DNA of 48,331 bases from Alphaproteobacteria bacterium (GTDB lineage Bacteria > Pseudomonadota > Alphaproteobacteria > Rhizobiales > Rhizobiaceae), in assembly GCA_024742485.1 (NCBI GenBank), contig JANSYK010000006.1, positions 1 through 48,331 of the forward strand, given 5' to 3'. Under the pieces are notes generated by a model. The model did not search any database. It was not told the DNA's origin and worked only from the letters and a program-made list of their open reading frames with translations. The stretch's first letter is position 1. Each line of letters begins with the position of its first letter. Below, piece by piece: positions 1 to 9,545 of this stretch. The position numbers were made by a program, and so were the translations under genes.

Positions 1-272
1 AAACCGCATCTCTTAAGCCCAAATCAGTCACCCAATCAAAGCCATCCAAACAAAAACGCAAAGCGCCTGTCAGAAAATACAACAAAGACGAAAAAAATCC
101 CGCCAGCGGCGAACCGCCCTCGTTGGTGAACGCCTTATAGGGGGACCGATCGAACCAAGTCAACACCTAAATGGGGATTGGATCGAGTTTTTTAAACCCC
201 CGTCGCTCTGACGAGGATTGGAACCGGCATTCATGGTGGCGACATTCAGTTTCCATGGTCATGCGACCCGGT
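1..272. other. Intergenic sequence at window edge, no gene seen
   Basis: I see no convincing reading frame, tRNA or repeat here. The stretch has short A-rich and T-rich runs (for example the T run near 189-194) but nothing I can assign. It lies downstream of the minus-strand VWA gene and ends at the hairpin at 273-297. A gene outside the window could be regulated from here. Confidence 0.4.
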
Positions 273-297
273 CCGGCCGTGCATTTCGCACGGCCGG
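273..297 (-). terminator. Strong hairpin downstream of the VWA gene
   Basis: A perfect 10-bp inverted repeat (CCGGCCGTGC and GCACGGCCGG) with a 5-base loop sits 16 bases after the stop codon of the minus-strand VWA gene. No T run follows on the minus strand, so this is a hairpin terminator without the classic U tract, or a 3'-end stabiliser. Confidence 0.5.
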
Positions 298-313
298 TCG
301 AAAGGCCGTTTGA

Positions 314-1768
314 CTACTGAGTCAGGCGCAGGCTCTGGATCAGACCGGCGATCTGTTCGTAGGTCTCGGCAAGTTCACTGGCGCTGTTCGGCTCATAGGA
401 ATAGGTCAAGGACCCGTCATCAGGAGATGCGCAGGCTTCGAGCATCGTGTCGGCCGAATCCGACGTGTTGAATCCAATCGTGAAGATCTTGATGCCGGTC
501 GCCTTGATATTGCTGCATAGCGCAGCCGTATGCGCTTTCGACAGCGCACTTTCGCGGCAACCGACACGGTCGGCGGTAGAACCGGCATAGGCCGTATTGA
601 ACGCACCATCCGTCATCAGGATGATATATTTTGCCAGATCGTCCTGAACCGCCATGTCGCCGGGCTCAGATCCGGCCGGCAGATAACCGGCCCAGTTATT
701 CGACACCGTATACCAGGCCCATTGCAGCCCGATATGACCGGCGGTGCAGCCACCGGTCGAAAGGCCAGCAATGGCATTCGTCAGCGTCGTTTCATTGCCG
801 GTCAATGGGACCAGCGCCGCATTCGTGCAACTGTTTTCAGGCAGGCGCGAATCGCGGGTGATCATGCCCAAGGACGGGTTGGCATCGGTATATTGATAGG
901 AGGTGCCGCTGGCCGGTGCTTTCCGGTCAGTGGCGCAATCGTCCCGGCGAGTCCCATCCGAATTGACCACAAAGTTCTCCGGCACATTGCTGCAAGAGGC
1001 CGACCCATCGCCATTATCGGTGCAATCGATCCCGTATTGCTGCATGTGGGAGACCACATCATAGCCCGCATCATGGCTGCCATTGGATGCGGGAGCCGAG
1101 CTGGTAGCCCCGCGACGGTCCGGATAAACATAGTCCGCCAGTGGGCCGGCATTGATGGAATCGCTGTAGGGAACCAGGCTAACGCGTACATGTTCCGCTG
1201 TCGGCGTATTGACGCTCAGAAGTTCCTGCACGCCGAGCGTTGCGGCAGATTTGAGCGCCGCAATCCGACTTCCGCTCATCGAGCCGGTAACATCGAGCAC
1301 CATCGCCACTTCGATATCGCCAATTCCGTAGGTGGCGGCCGATTTGCTTGCCACGACCTGTGTGGTCTGGCTCGATCCGACCCGCATGAACGTCAGCGAC
1401 TGGTCGACATCTGCGGTCGCGGACACGGTCTGATCCGTCGGATCAATGGCAAAATTCGTCACCGAATAATCACTGGCATTGAGGTCCTCGATCCCCAGAT
1501 TGGCCGCGAAAATAGCCTTGAAGTAGGTTTCCGCCGCATCGCCGGTTTCGGGCAATTCGCCGATGGAGAGCGCTCGCGCCGTTGCCAGCGATGCCGCGTC
1601 CAGAGCATTGTTGATCCGGGTTTTCTCGACCATGGACCGGGAAAAATCCACTGCCAGCCCGACCGACAGAAAGATGGCCACTGAAGCGAAAGCGAACGTA
1701 ATCGCAATATTGCCCCCCCTGTCCGCTCGAAAACCAGCCGAAAGCCTTTTAAGAGTCACCAAACGCAT
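314..1768 (-). CDS. TadG-like membrane-anchored VWA-domain protein
   Basis: Probably a TadG-type protein of the Flp/Tad pilus or a related envelope-surface function. The N-terminus has a basic stretch and then one hydrophobic segment (about residues 20-41), preceded by the GGNIAI-type motif typical of TadE/TadG proteins. A von Willebrand factor A domain follows, with the metal-site motif DVTGS near residue 160. The C-terminal half contains several Cys residues (for example in the CTDNGD, CSNV and CRESA regions) that may form disulfides outside the membrane. The start is placed at the second of two adjacent start codons (GTG then ATG), which has GGATGAAG upstream. No other tad genes lie beside it, so this is an orphan copy. 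Family assignment is firm; a role in pili is inference. Confidence 0.75.
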   Translation of the reverse strand: MRLVTLKRLSAGFRADRGGNIAITFAFASVAIFLSVGLAVDFSRSMVEKTRINNALDAASLATARALSIGELPETGDAAETYFKAIFAANLGIEDLNASDYSVTNFAIDPTDQTVSATADVDQSLTFMRVGSSQTTQVVASKSAATYGIGDIEVAMVLDVTGSMSGSRIAALKSAATLGVQELLSVNTPTAEHVRVSLVPYSDSINAGPLADYVYPDRRGATSSAPASNGSHDAGYDVVSHMQQYGIDCTDNGDGSASCSNVPENFVVNSDGTRRDDCATDRKAPASGTSYQYTDANPSLGMITRDSRLPENSCTNAALVPLTGNETTLTNAIAGLSTGGCTAGHIGLQWAWYTVSNNWAGYLPAGSEPGDMAVQDDLAKYIILMTDGAFNTAYAGSTADRVGCRESALSKAHTAALCSNIKATGIKIFTIGFNTSDSADTMLEACASPDDGSLTYSYEPNSASELAETYEQIAGLIQSLRLTQ

Positions 1769-1980
1769 CACACTTCATCCAACAAATCGACAATTCAAAG
1801 TACAGCGCAGCCCTCCCGTTCCTCTTGCGGGAATGGGCGCGCATCACCGACCGAGGCAAATACCGCCCGGACCTATATTGACGTGGGATCGTAGCGCCTT
1901 TGCATTGGGATGCGCTTAAATCGTTAGTTAAAATTCGAACGATTCTATTCGTCCGGTTTACGGCAGGCAGTAAGCCGCAA

Positions 1981-2928
1981 TCAGCGCCGCTGGCCCGACG
2001 CACTGATGCCGACAGCAGCCAGGATGATCAGGCCGGTTGTCAGATCGCGATAGAACGGGTCGGCATTGAGAATATTGAATCCGTTGTTGATCAGCGCCAA
2101 CAACAAGACGCCGGCAACACTGCGCCATACCGCCCCGGAACCACCATAGATGCTCGTACCACCCAGGATCACGGCCGCAATGGCCTGCAGCTCCATGCCG
2201 ATACCGGCACCCGGCTGACCCATCGAAATCCTGGACACGGATATGGCGGCCGCCAGTCCTGCGGCCATGCCGGCAATGGCGAAGGTTGCGATCTTGACGC
2301 GATTGGTGCGCACGCCTGACAGGATGGCCGCCTCCTCATTGCCACCGACCGAATAGACCTTGCGGCCAAAGGCCGTGCGGGTCAGGACGAAGGTCAGGGC
2401 CAAGGCAAATAGCACCATCACGATAACAGCGATGAAGATGCCGCCCACCTTGTCACGCCCAAGCCAGGTGAATTCGGCAAGACGCACGGGTATCAGCCGA
2501 CCATCCGTAATAAGAATTGCCACGCCCTTGAACACCATGCTGGTCGCAATCGTTGCCAGAAAGGAGTGGATGTTAAGGCTGGTGATGACAATTCCGTTCA
2601 TCATGCCCAGCGCCAGACCGATGAAAGGCGCAATGGCAAGTCCAACGAAGGGATCGACATTGAGCGCGATCCATGCGGCGGAGACGCCCGCGACCGCAAA
2701 GATCGACCCGACCGACAGGTCGAAACCGCCGCCGATAATGACCAGCGTCATGGCGCTGGCCATGATCGCCAGCGGCGCATTCTGGTTGAGTATGTTCTGC
2801 AGGTTGCGAAACGTCAGGAAACTGTCGCTGAGAAAACTGAGCGCGACGATCAGGATGGCAATCATGATCAGCACGGCGTAGGTCTGGAAAAAACGGGCTG
2901 CCCAGGCAGTTGAAAGCGTGGAATTCAC
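1981..2928 (-). CDS. Ribose-type ABC transporter permease (RbsC family)
   Basis: Inner-membrane permease of a carbohydrate-uptake-2 (ribose/xylose/autoinducer-type) ABC importer. The 315-residue protein is almost wholly hydrophobic, with about 8-10 membrane segments. It carries family hallmarks: ILNQNAPLAIMA near the N-terminus, GGFDLSVGSI, and GRKVYSVGGNEEAA followed by LSGV in the cytoplasmic coupling loop. The start is the GTG at 2926-2928, which overlaps the stop of the ATPase gene (GTGA). The longer upstream frame would run 50 bases into that gene. It is the last gene of the SBP-hyuA-hyuB-ATPase-permease operon. Despite the sugar-type family, the hydantoinase genes suggest a non-sugar ligand. 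Confidence 0.88.
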   Translation of the reverse strand: MNSTLSTAWAARFFQTYAVLIMIAILIVALSFLSDSFLTFRNLQNILNQNAPLAIMASAMTLVIIGGGFDLSVGSIFAVAGVSAAWIALNVDPFVGLAIAPFIGLALGMMNGIVITSLNIHSFLATIATSMVFKGVAILITDGRLIPVRLAEFTWLGRDKVGGIFIAVIVMVLFALALTFVLTRTAFGRKVYSVGGNEEAAILSGVRTNRVKIATFAIAGMAAGLAAAISVSRISMGQPGAGIGMELQAIAAVILGGTSIYGGSGAVWRSVAGVLLLALINNGFNILNADPFYRDLTTGLIILAAVGISASGQRR

Positions 2929-4478
2929 GACGCTGCGCTCCTTGCATTGTCCGGTTGGTCCTGGTGGAACAGTGCCCACAGCACATCCTGGGTGTTCGAA
3001 GTCTCCGGATCGACTTCTCCAAAAAGCCCGCCATCGTGCACAAGATAGGCACGATGGGCCAACCCGAGCACCTCCTCGATCTCCGATGAGATCAGCAGCA
3101 CCGCCGTGCCCTTTTCGGCCAGATCGGCAATTGCCTCGTGGATGCGCTGGCGGGCACCCACATCGACACCGCGGCTCGGTTCATCGAGGATGACGACTTT
3201 CGGGTCGCGCATCAGCCACTTGCCCAACAGCACCTTTTGCTGATTGCCGCCCGAATAGTGCGGGACGTCACCATCCACCTTCGGTGGCGTCACCTGGAAA
3301 TAATCGATCAATGTTCGGATGCGTTTCTTTTCCAGAACCGTACGGATCGTCCCCCCGACTCCGGTGAAATGCTTGAGATGGGGCAGCGTCATGTTGGCGC
3401 GCACGGGCAATGTCATCACAAGCCCCTGCTTGCGCCGGTCCTCCGGCACCATCACAATGCCGCGCTCGGCCGATTGTGCCGGTGACCGGTCGTCATAACG
3501 CTCACCCGCGATCTTCACATCGCCGCTGTCGGCACTGTCAGCGCCGAAAATCGCCCGGGCAATCTCGGTGCGGCCACTGCCGACCAGCCCGATCAACCCG
3601 ACGATTTCGCCTGCGGCCACGGTGAGTGAGACATTGGAGACACCGGTTGAGGCGTTGAGCCGATCCACTTCCAGCAAGGGCCGTGTCCCTTCGTCTGGAG
3701 GCGCGGATTTCGGTGGAAACGGCGTTTCGGTCTGGCCGCCGCCAAGCATGGCGGAAACGATGGATCCCTTTGTTTCGTCCGCCGCCTCGCCGGTGCGCAC
3801 CAATTCTCCATCGCGCAGGATCGTCACCCGGTCACACACCTGCAAAATGTCGTCGAGGAAGTGCGACACATAAATGACCGTTGTCCCGGTCTTCTTCAGT
3901 CGCAGCATGGTCTGGTGCAGCCGTTCGGCCTCATCGGCAGTCAGTGATGATGTCGGCTCATCCATCACGATGACACGCGCTTCGCGCGCCAGCGCACGCA
4001 TGACCTCGACCTTTTGCTGATCAGCGATTGAGAGGCTGGATGTGATGGCATTCGGGTCGAGATCAAACCCCGATGCTGCCATCACATCGGTCAGGCGGGC
4101 GTTTTCCGTCCGCGCCAGCACGCCGAGGCGCTTGTCCTCAATGCCAAGGAACACATTCTGTGCCACCGTCAGAGCCGGAACGAGTTGCAGTTCCTGGTGC
4201 ATCATCGCCACACCACGTTCCAGGGCCAGGGGCGGCGTCCAGCTTTTCACCGGATCGCCAAAGACTTCGATCTGGCCGGTCGACGCCGAGTAGTAGCCCC
4301 CAATGATTTTTCCGAGCGTCGATTTGCCCGCACCGTTTTCGCCGACCAGACCTAGAATTTCACCCGCACGAATGTCGAGATCGATCCCGCCAAGCACGGA
4401 AACTCCGCCAAAGGATTTGCCAACGCCGCGCAGCCGCAGGCAGTAATCATGGTCCGGTGCTGTCGCGTTTTCACTCAT
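2925..4478 (-). CDS. Ribose-type ABC transporter ATPase with two ABC domains (RbsA/MglA family)
   Basis: Energises import by the permease encoded just downstream. Length (517 aa) and layout match RbsA/MglA: domain 1 has Walker A GENGAGKST (about residues 47-55), a LSIADQQ signature and Walker B VIVMDEPTSS. Domain 2 has the degenerate P-loop usual for this family (GLVGSGRTE), signature YSGGNQQKV and Walker B VVILDEPSRGVD. I chose the ATG at 4476-4478; a TTG two codons earlier is possible. No good ribosome binding site is visible for either. The stop overlaps the permease GTG, so the two are translationally coupled. The gap to the hyuB stop is only 24 bases. Confidence 0.9.
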   Translation of the reverse strand: MSENATAPDHDYCLRLRGVGKSFGGVSVLGGIDLDIRAGEILGLVGENGAGKSTLGKIIGGYYSASTGQIEVFGDPVKSWTPPLALERGVAMMHQELQLVPALTVAQNVFLGIEDKRLGVLARTENARLTDVMAASGFDLDPNAITSSLSIADQQKVEVMRALAREARVIVMDEPTSSLTADEAERLHQTMLRLKKTGTTVIYVSHFLDDILQVCDRVTILRDGELVRTGEAADETKGSIVSAMLGGGQTETPFPPKSAPPDEGTRPLLEVDRLNASTGVSNVSLTVAAGEIVGLIGLVGSGRTEIARAIFGADSADSGDVKIAGERYDDRSPAQSAERGIVMVPEDRRKQGLVMTLPVRANMTLPHLKHFTGVGGTIRTVLEKKRIRTLIDYFQVTPPKVDGDVPHYSGGNQQKVLLGKWLMRDPKVVILDEPSRGVDVGARQRIHEAIADLAEKGTAVLLISSEIEEVLGLAHRAYLVHDGGLFGEVDPETSNTQDVLWALFHQDQPDNARSAAS

Positions 4479-4502
4479 CGTCAAACAGTTATGTGCGAGC
4501 GC

Positions 4503-6215
4503 TCAGCCATTGCTGCGCGGTTCTGATGCCGTTTCGTCAACTGTCATGTCGTCCTTGATGCGGACACCATAATCGGACCAGGCTGCCTCCGTTGATACAT
4601 ACCCCTGGCGCACGTCGGCAAGCACTTCGTCGAAGGGCCGCGCCTTGGCGGAACCATAGCCTCCGCCACCGCCGGTTCTCGTTTCGACCACCGTTCCGGC
4701 CTCGAATTTTCGGGCACGCATTTTGAGCGGTGTCTCGGAAGAACCGTCCGGAAGCGTGATGGTGTTGCGCGGTCCGCGACCATCATCGCCACCCTTCAAG
4801 CCCCAGGCCGGGGTTTTCGACCGTTCGAACCACAGGGCGCTGAAACAGTCTTCAAGCAGTTTGTAGGTTCGCACCACGCCACAGCCGCCACGCCAGCGAC
4901 CCGGCCCTCCGGAATCCCCGCGTATCGAAAACTCCTCGATTCTGACTGGAAACTTGGTCTCATAGACTTCCGCCGGCAGGTTTCTGAATCCGCCATTGAC
5001 CAGGTTTATGAGGGCTGTCTGACCATCGCTGCCGACGCCTCCGCCCCAGCCGCCCGCCGTCGGTTCCACGGAAATCCACTGCCCGCGCTTTTCATCCATC
5101 GAGAAGAATGCCGCGACCATCGAGTCACCGTAGTGGGCCGCCTTGGCCTTTTCCGGCATCGCCTCGCTCATGCAGGAAATCATCAGATCGGCGAGCAGGC
5201 CGAGCCCGGTGAAATACCACTCGCAGGCAGCCGGTTCCCGTGCATTGAACAGACACTCATCCGGGATGTTCACGGTCATGGTTTCGAAGGAGCCGCCGGT
5301 GATGGCCCGGTCGGGATTGATCATTGTCTTGTAGGCCAGTCGCAACAGCGACCGGGTCTGCACCGCGCCGCAATTGATCGAACCGAGCACCGGCCCTGAA
5401 GTGCCGTCCAGATCGATGATCATCTGCTCGCCCTTGATGGTCATCGACATGGCGATTTTGACCGGTTCATCACCGACGCCATCATCGTCAATAAAGCCTT
5501 CCCGCGCATAGGTTCCGTCTTCAAGCGCCGCAATGGCTTCGCGGTCGAGCTGCCGGGCCTGCTCGAAAATATTGGCGCAGGCGCTCCGATAGGTGTCGAC
5601 ACCGATCCGGTTCAGCAATTGCCCAAGGCGGCGCTCGCCGGTCCGAATGGACGCGATCTGGGCGTTCAGGTCTCCGATCGACATATCCGGCATGCGGGTG
5701 TTGCGCCGCAGCAGGTCATACCACTCCTCGATCGGTTCCGACTGTCTGACGATGCGTGTCGGTCCAAGCCGGATGCCTTCGTGATAGATCGATGTCGAAC
5801 CCATCGTCGAACCGGGATCGATGGCGCCGATATCGTTCCAGTGGGCACGGGCCGCGCCGAAGCCGACCAGTTCACCCTCATGAAAAATGGGTCCGACGGC
5901 GGTGACATCATGCAGATGCGTACCCTGCAGATAGCTGTCATTGATAATGAAGATATCGCCCTCGCCCATGTCATCGCCATAGCGCTCCATGACAATGTGC
6001 ACACAGGCGTCGATCGCACCGATGAACAGCGGAACACCGGTCGATTGTCCGAGCATGTTGCCTTTTTCGTCCAGCAGTGCGACGGCGCTGTCGCGGCCCT
6101 CGTAGATGATGGCAGAAAAGGCGGAGCGCCAGAGAGCGGCATTCATGTCCTCTGCACAGGAGACGACAAAATTCCGAACCACTTCCGTGGTGATGGGATC
6201 AGCCTGAGTGCTCAT
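4503..6215 (-). CDS. hyuB: Hydantoinase B / oxoprolinase family subunit
   Basis: Beta subunit of an ATP-dependent amidohydrolase or carboxylase of the hydantoinase/5-oxoprolinase/acetone-carboxylase superfamily. Family features visible in the 570-aa protein include the N-terminal region with ISCAEDMNAALWRSAFS-like sequence, EGRDSAVAL and GDIFIINDSYLQGTHLHD, and the central HWNDIGA. The C-terminus has GSDGQTALINL, the RGDSGGPGRWRGGCG glycine motif and GGGGGYG. The ATG at 6213-6215 overlaps the hyuA stop (ATGA), so HyuA and HyuB are made together. Members act on hydantoins, 5-oxoproline, acetone or acetophenone, and the substrate cannot be told here. The neighbouring ABC importer suggests an imported organic nitrogen compound. 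Confidence 0.88.
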   Translation of the reverse strand: MSTQADPITTEVVRNFVVSCAEDMNAALWRSAFSAIIYEGRDSAVALLDEKGNMLGQSTGVPLFIGAIDACVHIVMERYGDDMGEGDIFIINDSYLQGTHLHDVTAVGPIFHEGELVGFGAARAHWNDIGAIDPGSTMGSTSIYHEGIRLGPTRIVRQSEPIEEWYDLLRRNTRMPDMSIGDLNAQIASIRTGERRLGQLLNRIGVDTYRSACANIFEQARQLDREAIAALEDGTYAREGFIDDDGVGDEPVKIAMSMTIKGEQMIIDLDGTSGPVLGSINCGAVQTRSLLRLAYKTMINPDRAITGGSFETMTVNIPDECLFNAREPAACEWYFTGLGLLADLMISCMSEAMPEKAKAAHYGDSMVAAFFSMDEKRGQWISVEPTAGGWGGGVGSDGQTALINLVNGGFRNLPAEVYETKFPVRIEEFSIRGDSGGPGRWRGGCGVVRTYKLLEDCFSALWFERSKTPAWGLKGGDDGRGPRNTITLPDGSSETPLKMRARKFEAGTVVETRTGGGGGYGSAKARPFDEVLADVRQGYVSTEAAWSDYGVRIKDDMTVDETASEPRSNG

Positions 6216-8242
6216 TGTTCCTGCTCCGTTTTTGACAGCGACAGATGGCCACCGATGATCGTTTTTGCCTGCCAACCGGGAGGCACGAGCGTTGTCGCCG
6301 TGTTCTCCTCAATGATGGCGGGACCGTCTACCGTGGCGCCGGCCGCAATTCCGGTCCGGTCGATGATCCTTGTCGGCTGTTCAGAACCACTGAAATAGAC
6401 TTGCCTTTCGCCGGCCGGTGTCCCTTGGCCTGCCTTGGGCTCGGCATTGGCCGGGCGATCAAGCTTGCCGATGGCGGCGACCCGCAAATTGGCAACTTCA
6501 ACAAGTCCCTCAGGGCTCGAGTGACCATATTGACGGTCATAGGCCTGATCGAAGGCCGTGCGGACCGCATCCATATCGATCGCGCCCTGAGGAATCGGGA
6601 TCGTCAGAACATATTCCTGGCCGTGATAGCGAAAATCGGCGCTTCTTTCGAAGCTGATGGCGTCGTCGCCGACACCCTCTTCCAACAGATAGGACCGGCC
6701 GTCAGCCTCGAGCCCGGTGAAACGCTTTTCCAGGTCGTCGCGTTCAATCTGGTTCCAGAAGCCGTAGAGCGTTTCCTTGAAATCGTGCCGGACATCGGTC
6801 TGCAGCATGCCCCAGGCTGAAAAGGCGCCCGGATGCACGGGAACGATGACCTCCCCGATCTCAAGCTCTTCGGCAAGGGCGGCAGCCTGTGACGGACCCG
6901 CACCGCCAAATGCGACCAGCGAGAAATCACGGGGATCGATACCGCGGCGGATGGTGATCGTGCGAATGGCATCGGCCATTTTGGCATTGATGATATCGAT
7001 AATGCCCTGGGCCATTTCCTGGGCGTTCATGTCGAAAAGCGCGCCCATTTTTCCCACCGCTTCTTCGGCCAGTGGTTTGTCCAGGCTCGCCCCGCCGGGA
7101 AAATTCGATCCGTCCAGACGGCCAAGCACCAGATTGGCGTCGCTGACCGTCGGCTCGGTTCCGCCCAGCCCGTAACAGACCGGTCCCGGCCTCGACCCGG
7201 CCGATTGTGGTCCGACCCGGGCAGCACCCGCTTCCGTCCAGGCGATCGACCCGCCGCCGGCGCCGATCACATGGATATCCACCACCGACATCTGGACCGG
7301 CAGGCCCTCTAGCATGGTTTCGGTCGACGATGAGGGAAGACCGTCAATGATCAGGCTGGCGTCGAAGGATGTTCCGCCCATGTCGACGCAGATCAGGTTC
7401 GGCCGTCCGGTGAGTTCCGACAGGGCGCGTCCGCCGATGGCACCGCCAACCGGTCCGGACAACAGCGTCTGCAGCGGCATACGGCTGGCGGAGGCTGCCG
7501 ACATCACACCGCCATTGGATTCCATTACATGCAGGCCCTGGTTTTTCGGAAGCCGGTTTTCCAGTTGCTCGACCAGGGTTTGCAGGTACCGCCGCACGAC
7601 GGGTGCGAGATAACCGTCCATGACAGTGGTCGATGTCCTGTCGAACTCCCGCCACTCGGGTGACACGCGATGCGACAATGTAATGGCAACATCCGGGAGT
7701 CGGTCCCGCAGATAGGCCTCGGCCGCCAGTTCATGCTCCGGATTGCGAAAGGAAAAGAGCAGACAAACGGCGATCGCCTCATAGTCATTCTTCCTTGCCG
7801 CCTCGACCAGCGCATCAAGATCCGCTGTCTCGAGCGGGGTGACGATCTCCCCGTCCGCAGCAATGCGTTCGCGCACCGTGAATGTGTCTTCCAGCCCGGC
7901 AAGCGGTTCAGGCTTGTTCCAGCGGATGGAGAAGATCTCGCGGCGATCATTGCCCTGGATCGTGTAGATGTCCCGAAATTTTTCGGTCGTCAAAAGCGCC
8001 ACGCGGGCACCTCGCCGCGTCAGCAGTGCGTTCAGGCCCACGGTTGTTCCATGCACGAAAAAGTCGATTTCGGCGTCAGCGGGAACTGTGGTCTTGATGC
8101 CTTCAATGACAGCAAGCGCCGGGTTGTCGGGTGTCGACAGGATCTTTGCGGCGCCGCAGACGCCAGTATCACGGTCCTGATAGACAATATCGGTGAATGT
8201 CCCGCCGATGTCGGCGGAAATGCGATAGCGTTGATTGCTCAC
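6212..8242 (-). CDS. hyuA: Hydantoinase A / oxoprolinase family ATP-binding subunit
   Basis: Alpha (ATP-using) subunit of the hydantoinase/oxoprolinase pair. It carries the ASKHA-type phosphate motifs DIGGTFTDIVY at about residues 11-21 and VDMGGTSFDASL in the middle. It also has the interface motif VHGTTVGLNALLTRRGA and the C-terminal AFGGAGPSQAAALAEEL. At 676 aa it is full length for the stand-alone HyuA form; 5-oxoprolinases of the OplAH type fuse it to HyuB. The start codon is GTG. Between this gene and the upstream SBP gene lies a strong hairpin (8275-8304). Family assignment is firm. The true reaction may be ring opening of a hydantoin or 5-oxoproline, or ATP-dependent carboxylation. 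Confidence 0.9.
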   Translation of the reverse strand: MSNQRYRISADIGGTFTDIVYQDRDTGVCGAAKILSTPDNPALAVIEGIKTTVPADAEIDFFVHGTTVGLNALLTRRGARVALLTTEKFRDIYTIQGNDRREIFSIRWNKPEPLAGLEDTFTVRERIAADGEIVTPLETADLDALVEAARKNDYEAIAVCLLFSFRNPEHELAAEAYLRDRLPDVAITLSHRVSPEWREFDRTSTTVMDGYLAPVVRRYLQTLVEQLENRLPKNQGLHVMESNGGVMSAASASRMPLQTLLSGPVGGAIGGRALSELTGRPNLICVDMGGTSFDASLIIDGLPSSSTETMLEGLPVQMSVVDIHVIGAGGGSIAWTEAGAARVGPQSAGSRPGPVCYGLGGTEPTVSDANLVLGRLDGSNFPGGASLDKPLAEEAVGKMGALFDMNAQEMAQGIIDIINAKMADAIRTITIRRGIDPRDFSLVAFGGAGPSQAAALAEELEIGEVIVPVHPGAFSAWGMLQTDVRHDFKETLYGFWNQIERDDLEKRFTGLEADGRSYLLEEGVGDDAISFERSADFRYHGQEYVLTIPIPQGAIDMDAVRTAFDQAYDRQYGHSSPEGLVEVANLRVAAIGKLDRPANAEPKAGQGTPAGERQVYFSGSEQPTRIIDRTGIAAGATVDGPAIIEENTATTLVPPGWQAKTIIGGHLSLSKTEQEQ

Positions 8243-8274
8243 AGGAAATGTCCCGTTATGTGTGTGGTTGGGGC

Positions 8275-8304
8275 GGGGAAAGCCCGCTGGAGCGCGCTTT
8301 CCCC
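8275..8304 (-). promoter_or_regulatory. Intercistronic hairpin between the SBP gene and hyuA
   Basis: A perfect 9-bp stem (GGGGAAAGC and GCTTTCCCC) with a 12-base loop lies 19 bases past the SBP stop and before hyuA. There is no T run. It probably protects the SBP mRNA 3' end or partly terminates transcription, giving more binding protein than enzyme. Confidence 0.55.
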
Positions 8305-8323
8305 TGTCACAAAGTAGACGTGC

Positions 8324-9322
8324 TTACTGTTCCCACTCGCCGACAAAATCGGGATTGGCATCCAGCACGGCCTTGTTGATGATGAACGGCATCGGACCGA
8401 CTTCATCCATGTTGATGGATTCGGCGATCTCTTCGCCTTTCAGCTTCTTGACGACCATATCCAGTGCAATGGAGCCCATGCTTTTCGGGAAGTAGGCAAG
8501 GGTCGCGTCCCAGCGCCCTTCCCGGATCGCATTGATGGCGATATTGGCCGCACCACCGCCGGACAGGAAGAGGTCAGGCACATTGTAGCCGGCCGCATCC
8601 AGCGCGATCTCGACACCGACCAGATGCTGGTCGGCATTGGACAGAACCGCGTGGACATCCGAATTGGCCTGCAGGATGTCGGTCATCGCGGTCAGTGACA
8701 CATCCGGGCTGTAGGACCCTTCGCCGGTGGCCACGACCTTGATGTTGCTTTCGGCATCGAGAACCTCGCGAAAGGTCTCGTAGCGCAGATTGTCGAATGG
8801 AAAAATGAGCTGACCGATCATGATCACCACATTGCAGGGATCCTTGTCCTTGCAGAACTCCACGACTTCCTTGGCCTGTTCCCGCGCTCCGTCGGCCGGG
8901 GGTGACGCCACGGTTGCCGTCAGTCCGTCGACCTGCCGGTCGAGGGTCTTCAGGTTGGGGCCGATCGGAAAGAGTGTCGAAACGACCGGCTTGCCCGCCG
9001 CACCGATCTGCTCGACGGCACCGGCGATACCCACCGTGTCATTGGCCATCAGGACGAAACCGTCGAATTTGCCGCTCGCAAGCACATCTTCGATCTGGCT
9101 GTACTGATGCGAGGCATTGAACTGGCCGTCATACATTTCTGTTTTGACGCCGAGTTCCTTGGCCTTCTCCTCGATGCCGGCATAGATCGCCTGGTTGAAA
9201 CCATTTTGCGATGAAGCCGCGAAGAAAGCGATGTTGAAATCCTCCGCCGAGCTCGCGCCCGCATACAATCCGCCGAGCGCCACACTGGTGACGATGGCAG
9301 CGATTTTTGAAATATTTTTCAC
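8324..9322 (-). CDS. Ribose-type ABC transporter substrate-binding protein
   Basis: Periplasmic binding protein (periplasmic-binding-protein-4/LacI-like fold) that delivers ligand to the ABC permease of this operon. It has a lysine-containing signal peptide with hydrophobic core and likely cleavage after ASSA at residue 26. The fold's usual pattern follows: FAASSQNGFNQAIYAGIEEKAKELG, a middle section with VLMANDTVGIAGAV, and then NADQHLVGVEIALDAAGY. The start is the GTG at 9320-9322, preceded by AAGGGAGAA; the longer frame (ATG at 9376) has no such site. It is the first gene of the operon, facing the GntR regulator. The ligand is unknown; genes beside it suggest a hydantoin- or lactam-like compound. 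Confidence 0.87.
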   Translation of the reverse strand: MKNISKIAAIVTSVALGGLYAGASSAEDFNIAFFAASSQNGFNQAIYAGIEEKAKELGVKTEMYDGQFNASHQYSQIEDVLASGKFDGFVLMANDTVGIAGAVEQIGAAGKPVVSTLFPIGPNLKTLDRQVDGLTATVASPPADGAREQAKEVVEFCKDKDPCNVVIMIGQLIFPFDNLRYETFREVLDAESNIKVVATGEGSYSPDVSLTAMTDILQANSDVHAVLSNADQHLVGVEIALDAAGYNVPDLFLSGGGAANIAINAIREGRWDATLAYFPKSMGSIALDMVVKKLKGEEIAESINMDEVGPMPFIINKAVLDANPDFVGEWEQ

Positions 9323-9383
9323 TTTGTTCTCCCTTTTCGGAACCGGATCAGCCCGTCGACCGGCTTCACTGGACAACTGAGCT

Positions 9384-9405
9384 TACAAATTATACAAACA
9401 TAATG
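9384..9405 (-). promoter_or_regulatory. Probable promoter/operator region of the hydantoinase operon
   Basis: On the minus strand a perfect TATAAT box (9389-9394) lies about 67 bases before the SBP start codon, inside an AT-rich patch with repeated TTGTA half-sites and a TTAT/ATAA inverted repeat. It is in the gap shared with the divergent GntR-family gene, where a FadR-like operator would be expected. I see no clear -35 box. Confidence 0.4.
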
Positions 9406-9545
9406 CAAGCCCGGATGACGAAAGTGACGGGGCTTGATGCACCGGTTCCAAATCGCGTATTCAATCTGCGGATTGTGGCGATGCGGGTTTGCTGCCGCGA
9501 CGGAGCGGACGCCGGCCGGAGTTCAGTTCGCCAAAGGAGTGATTA

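Noticed and set aside
530-1684. 384-aa plus-strand frame antisense to the TadG-like gene
   Set aside because: It has no family motif, is rich in Arg, His and Gly in the way of GC-rich antisense frames, and is fully covered by a convincing gene.
5619-6398. 259-aa plus-strand frame antisense to hyuB and the end of hyuA
   Set aside because: It crosses the coupled hyuA/hyuB junction and has no recognisable domain.
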